64,000 nucleotides of DNA from Oryzias latipes (taxonomy: Eukaryota > Chordata > Actinopteri > Beloniformes > Adrianichthyidae): the NCBI RefSeq assembly GCF_002234675.1, contig NC_019869.2, forward strand, positions 14,241,015 through 14,305,014. The letters are read 5' to 3'. Position 1 is the first letter of the stretch; each line of letters opens with the position of its first letter. Shown here piece by piece: positions 59,857 to 64,000 of the stretch. Both the position numbers and the translations under genes were made by a program. Below the pieces are notes generated by a model. That model had not been told where the DNA came from, ran no database searches, and saw nothing but the letters and a program-made list of their open reading frames with translations.

Positions 59857-60790
59857 AACAGGGTTTTCTCCAGGTGCTCTGGTTTCTCCCTCTGTCCAAA
59901 AAACCCCCAAACTCTAGTCCCCTAATACTTAAAATAAATAAATAATAACATAAAATGTATAAAATAGCAAACAAACTTTTTTTTAAACTACAGGGTTTTC
60001 TCCAGGTGCTCTGGTTTCTCCCACTGTCCAAAAAAATCCCCCAAACTCTAGTCCCCTAATACTTAGAATAAATAAATTATAACATAAAATGTATAAAATA
60101 GCAAATAAAAATGTTTTTTTTTAAACTATAGGGTTTTCTCCAGGTGCTCTGGTTTCTCCCTCTGTCCAAAAAACCCCCCCAAACTCTAGTCCCCTAATAC
60201 TTAGAATAAATAAATTATAACATAAAATGTATAAAATAGCAAATAAAAATGTTTTTTTTTAAACTATAGGGTTTTCTCCAGGTGCTCTGGTTTCTCCCTC
60301 TGTCCAAAAAACCCCCCCAAACTCTAGTCCCCTAATACTTAAAATAAATAAATAATAACATAAAATGTATAAAATAGCAAACAAACTTTTTTTTTAAACT
60401 ACAGAGTTTTCTTCGGGTGCTCTGGTTTCTCCCTCTGTCCAAAAAAATCCCCCAAACTCTAGTCCCCTAATACTTAGAATAAATAAATAATAACATAAAA
60501 TGTATAAAATAGCAAATAAAAATGTTTTTTTTAAACTACAGGGTTTTCTCCAGGTGCTCTGGTTTCTCCCTCTGTCCAAAAATATCCCCCAAACTCTAGT
60601 CCCATAATTCTTAGATTAAATAAATAATAAAGATAAATAAAATAAAAATAAATAGCAAATAAAACAGTTTTTTACTACAAGGTTTTCTCCAGGTGCTCTG
60701 GTTTCTCCCTCTGTCCAAAAAACGCCCTAAACTCTAGTCCCCTAATACTTAGAATAAAGAAATAAATAAAATAAATAAAACAAATAAAAC
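59857..60790. repeat. 137-bp minisatellite, seven copies, partly SINE-derived
   Basis: The motif GGGTTTTCTCCAGGTGCTCT starts units at about 59861, 59993, 60131, 60269, 60404, 60541 and 60680 (spacing 132-139). Each unit continues 'ggtttctccctctgtccaaa', 'ccccctaaactctagtccc'-like sequence, then AT-rich DNA. The first 45 bp match the central body of the tRNA-SINE family (compare 56525-56575). A poly(C) run at 59820-59832 precedes it. The last copies are the most diverged. Confidence 0.92.
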
Positions 60791-61410
60791 TGTCAGAAAA
60801 AAAATCCCCCAAATTCTATAACCCCTAATTCCTAAAAGTAATATTAGAAAGCAATAAAACAATCAAAAAAATTCCCCCTCCTTGAATTGCCACCTTATCG
60901 TGGTGGAGGGGTTTGCGTGCCCAAGAAATTCCCCATTTAATAGCCCCTGCCTGGGTCTATTGATGCCAAGGGATGGGCCAGACTAAGAGCAATTCACACA
61001 AAGAAAGAACAAGAGATTAAGACATTATCAAGGTTGAAGTTTACTCTGTCTAAAGAGTTACCAAAGCCTTACACTAAAAAAAAACCTCATTGAGCCCCTA
61101 CAATATCTCAAGGCTGAAGTAGACTATGGCGTTTCATGGCTGCCATCAATTCAACGAGCGCAAAGATAAACTGAGCGAGTGCATTCATGAACTGAGTGAG
61201 TGAACCTTACAACTGCCCGAACACAATGCTAACCGAGTGACCCCGCCTTTATACGACTGCATGGTTGCAATCTTAACTGCGCAATCGCTCGGTTTGGGAG
61301 CAGTGATCAGGGGGTGTGTTTGTCACTTGGGGGCGGTAACTTTTCTGGTTGATCTGACTGGCCAAAATCTGTAGGTCAAATCCGGGGAAGCAGTGGGGCG
61401 GGACTTTTGA
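60791..61410. other. Gene-free interval with a conserved-looking hairpin motif
   Basis: At about 60890-60925 'gccaccttatcgtggtggag' followed by 'gggtttgcgtgcc' forms a small stem (CCACC...GGTGG). I recall this motif as recurrent in animal repetitive DNA but cannot name the family. The rest is unrecognised. Confidence 0.4.
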
Positions 61411-61839
61411 TTTTTAGAGGCTTTAATAGAAAAAAACGGCAGATGTAACGTTGATTAAAATGTTAACGAACGGCCAAGAACAAGGTAAGAAAGTGCAGTG
61501 GGTTTTTTTGTGCTGTAAGTTTTTCTCATGTGAAAAATCACTCTATTAGGTAAATTTATATGTAACCTCTATACTACATGGGTGAGATGCTGCTCCATTG
61601 TTAGCGTTTGGTAACTATATGCTAATACATACTTCCTGTATTTGGAGTTGTGTAGTAGCTCTGTCTCTGGCTAACTATAAAGTGTACATGTACATTTACC
61701 TAATAAAGGGATTTTTCACATGAGAAAAACTTAGTGCACATAAAACCCGCTGCACTTTCTTACCTTGTTCTTCGCCATTCGTTAATGTTTTAATCTATGT
61801 TACATCTGCCGATTTTTTTCTATTACAGCCCCTAAAAAA
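61411..61839. mobile_element. 430-bp fold-back element with about 160-bp arms
   Basis: The left arm (about 61411-61575: 'ggcagatgtaacgttgatta', 'gaacaaggtaagaaagtgca', 'tttttctcatgtgaaaaatc') and right arm (about 61680-61839) are inverted copies with scattered mismatches, around a 100-bp non-repeated centre. The ends are TTTTTAGAGG and CCCCTAAAAAA. No coding frame. Likely a palindromic MITE. Confidence 0.85.
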
Positions 61840-62844
61840 TTAAAGCGCAGTCGATACAAAAACATTTTAGGATCACGACAATTAAAAAAAAAAAAAAATA
61901 CAAATGTTAAAAGGCAGTATTGAACAAAACAAAATTTCAGAAAACCAAAACTTGAAAAAAAAAAATGAAAAAAAAAAATCAGAAAACAGAATTAAAATTG
62001 ATTGAAATATTAAAAATAAAAACATTTCAGGAACCAAAATGAAATGACAAAAATGAAAAACAATTCAGGAACAGGAAGAAGTAGGTACTATGGGACAACG
62101 CTGATTGGATGATGACGTTTGTCCATCATTTGAACTGAAAGTTATTTTACATAAATGAAGCTATGCTGGATATTATCATCCAAACAACAATGTCCCATAA
62201 TAATCCACGTATTTCCCATTTAAATATTAAATCAAAAATGGAGCAAATGGATAATGAACGTTTAAATTCCTTTTTTAATATTATGTCTGAAGCAGAAGGT
62301 TAACCCAGAAGTAGTTTGGTTGACGTCATTTCTGCAGGTAAACAATAAAAAGGGAAAGGACGAAAGGATAAAATGTTAACTTAAACTTTAATCATGGAAT
62401 ATTTAGCAGATGTAGTGACACAGAGCGCACACAGAAATATCATCACCAACTAGGTTTACAAATGTTCCAAAATGTCTTTGAGAGGATTCTGTCTGAAGCA
62501 GCAGATGTGAAGAAACGGGTGTTAAAGATGCACATCAGGAAACGCAGTCCTGTCATCCACAGATAAGGTATGGAGGCCCATTTGTTTGATCTAATAAAGC
62601 AGTTATGCTGCGTTAAACAGGATTTCTAGGAGGGTGTTCACAGACAGGTCCATCCTTCAGTCATAAGTAAAGTACATGACAGGTTACCTGTCATCAGTAG
62701 GATTGGGGGGGGGGGGGGGTCGTGTGGGCAGGATTCTCAGACAGATGTAGCAGCAGCATAACCAGCTAAGCTGTCAGGTAAACTACCGCAGTTTGTGTCT
62801 CAGAAAAACTAATAACATTGATGAATGTTTCTGTGACTTTAAAA
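61840..62844. other. A-rich and unique gene-free sequence
   Basis: 61850-62060 is A-rich with 'acaaaatttcagaaaaccaa'-type blocks resembling the A-rich half of the element at 32365-32895. A poly(G) run lies at about 62706-62719. No gene seen. Confidence 0.4.
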
Positions 62845-63915
62845 CAGGGGTCCCCAAGCTTTATGAAGTGGGGGCCACATGACGTTTCCATTCTCTGATT
62901 GGGAGCCAGGGTCAGTTTGAAACAAAAAAAGTGTGACGATTGCAGCGGTGTCTAAATGTAAACATGCATTGTTTCCCAGAAAGCCACACATAACTAAAGA
63001 TAAATAACCCAATCTGATATTAAATAATCCTCTCTGGGTTGTTCACCAAAAAAAAAAAAAAAAATTATAATAATAATCAGTAAATATATAATAACTGTCA
63101 TGGTGCCTGTCAGACTCCTCCCCCTCCAGCTCTGCCTGCTCTGCTCCCTGATTGCCACCAGCTGACGCCACTCACCTCATTGGCCATACTGCTTAAAAGG
63201 AGACCTTACTCATCAGTTCAACGCCAGTTCGTTACCCCTTATGGTGACTATGCCTGGTCTTAAGTTTATGCTCTGCAAACTCTTGTCTTGTTCCAAGCCT
63301 CAAACTAATTATTGCCTTTTGTCTCAGAATTACCAGCACCTCACGAGTGACGTCAGCGCTCTCTTCCCTCCTGCTGCTCAGAGACATCCTGAGGATCCCA
63401 CGGCTCTCCTTAACCGCACTAAGCCCTCCAGCCACGCCACCAGCCGTTGTCAAGTCCGGACCTCACCCAGCTACTACTCCAACCATCTTCCTAGCAGGAA
63501 TAATAAACCTTTTCTCGCCAAATCCCTCACCTGTCTTCCTTCTGGGTTACAGCATCTGGGTCCTCACGCTAGAGCGTCATGACAATAACACTATTTAAGA
63601 AATCAATAAAAACAAATAACCTTCTCTGGGTTTTTCGCAGTCAGGAAATATATAGCAACACACTCTGCTGAGCTAACAATCCACTTTTTAGCTGTGAGAG
63701 TTTGTCTGCTGGCATTTTCCCTTGCTAGCTATGATATTTCTCTCTGTGACGGGATTCATAATGTCAGCGTAGATTGTATTCTTTGAATACCGCCACTGTC
63801 TCTGGGCAGATGAGACAAACAGCCTGTATGTCGAACAAAAAAAACACTTGTTTGTCCAAAATACTCTGCGTTCTGAATCATTTTTTTCTCTTCCCTGAAC
63901 TTTTTGTTAATTTTC
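62845..63915 (+). mobile_element. hAT-type element (CAGGGGTCCCCAAGC end), copy 2, split by a solo LTR
   Basis: Colinear with 55941-56435 on both sides of the LTR: 62845-63040, then 63625-63915. The A-run and AT-rich stretch at 63045-63095 are extra. The right terminus is not found; sequence after 63915 diverges. Confidence 0.78.
63096..63584 (+). mobile_element. Solo LTR of a retrotransposon with perfect 5-bp TSD
   Basis: 489 bp starting TGTCATGG and ending CGTCATGACA (TG...CA with inverted TGTCATG/CATGACA). It is flanked by ATAAC at 63091-63095 and 63585-63589. Inside are a TATA-like GCTTAAAAGG (about 63191-63200) and AATAAA (63502-63507), in the order expected of U3-R-U5. No internal retroviral genes are present, so it arose by LTR-LTR recombination. 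The open frames across it are not genes. Confidence 0.9.
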
Positions 63916-64000
63916 AAATCTGATGGGGGGGGTCACGTTCAAGTTCTATGACTGGGGCAAAGTGAGGTACGTTGCAGTAGAAACACTTTTAGGTTGGCTA
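63916..64000. other. Window end, unassigned
   Basis: Short unique sequence with a G-run; nothing recognised. Confidence 0.4.

Noticed and set aside
59857..60790. Regular repeats, considered as a CRISPR array
   Set aside because: Units of about 137 bp are contiguous and near-identical with no unique spacers, in a vertebrate genome; it is a minisatellite.
63232..63598. Frames of up to 113 codons on both strands
   Set aside because: They fall within the solo LTR, which is non-coding.

Overview
The window looks like nuclear DNA of a teleost fish, probably a percomorph: AT-rich, intron-bearing, and full of small terminal-inverted-repeat (TIR) transposons, tRNA-derived SINEs, an L2-type LINE and simple repeats. 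No bacterial, plasmid, CRISPR or viral genome structure is present. I can support three protein-coding genes. (1) 24.4-26.9 kb, plus strand: a complete preprocholecystokinin gene (cck) with TATA box, non-coding exon 1, three coding exons and poly(A) signals. It encodes 138 aa and has a leucine-type CCK-8. (2) 55.5-38.0 kb, minus strand: trak1, a mitochondrial kinesin/dynein adaptor, rebuilt as 18 exons with matching splice phases plus an alternative first exon; the most 5' coding part is not located. (3) 57,374-59,326, plus strand: an intronless 650-codon gene for a highly charged coiled-coil protein that I do not recognise. It carries an exact-length 366-bp internal tandem duplication.

cck and trak1 face each other tail to tail about 11 kb apart. 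As I recall, the human CCK and TRAK1 genes have the same arrangement, so this looks like conserved vertebrate synteny. Their products do not obviously work together: one is a secreted neuro/gut peptide, the other an intracellular transport adaptor. The coiled-coil gene lies just upstream of the recognised trak1 exons on the opposite strand. It may sit between genes or inside a long first intron of trak1.

Layout: 0-24 kb is gene-free and made of transposon remnants (a hAT element with perfect 8-bp target duplication, several TIR families, SINEs, a broken DDE transposase, ATCC and TA microsatellites). 24-27 kb is cck. 27-38 kb is gene-free, with nested TIR elements, three copies of a TTAA-flanked MITE and a near-perfect 54-bp palindrome. 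38-55.5 kb is trak1, whose 7-kb intron holds an L2 LINE lacking its reverse-transcriptase active-site box and a GC-rich poly(A)-tailed retroelement. 55.9-57.3 kb is repeats. 57.4-59.8 kb is the coiled-coil gene. 59.8-64 kb holds a seven-copy 137-bp minisatellite derived partly from a SINE, a 430-bp fold-back element, and a hAT element split by a solo LTR.

Family labels A-G for repeats are mine and rest only on comparing sequences inside this window. Splice sites were placed by eye from homology and phase. No database search was made.
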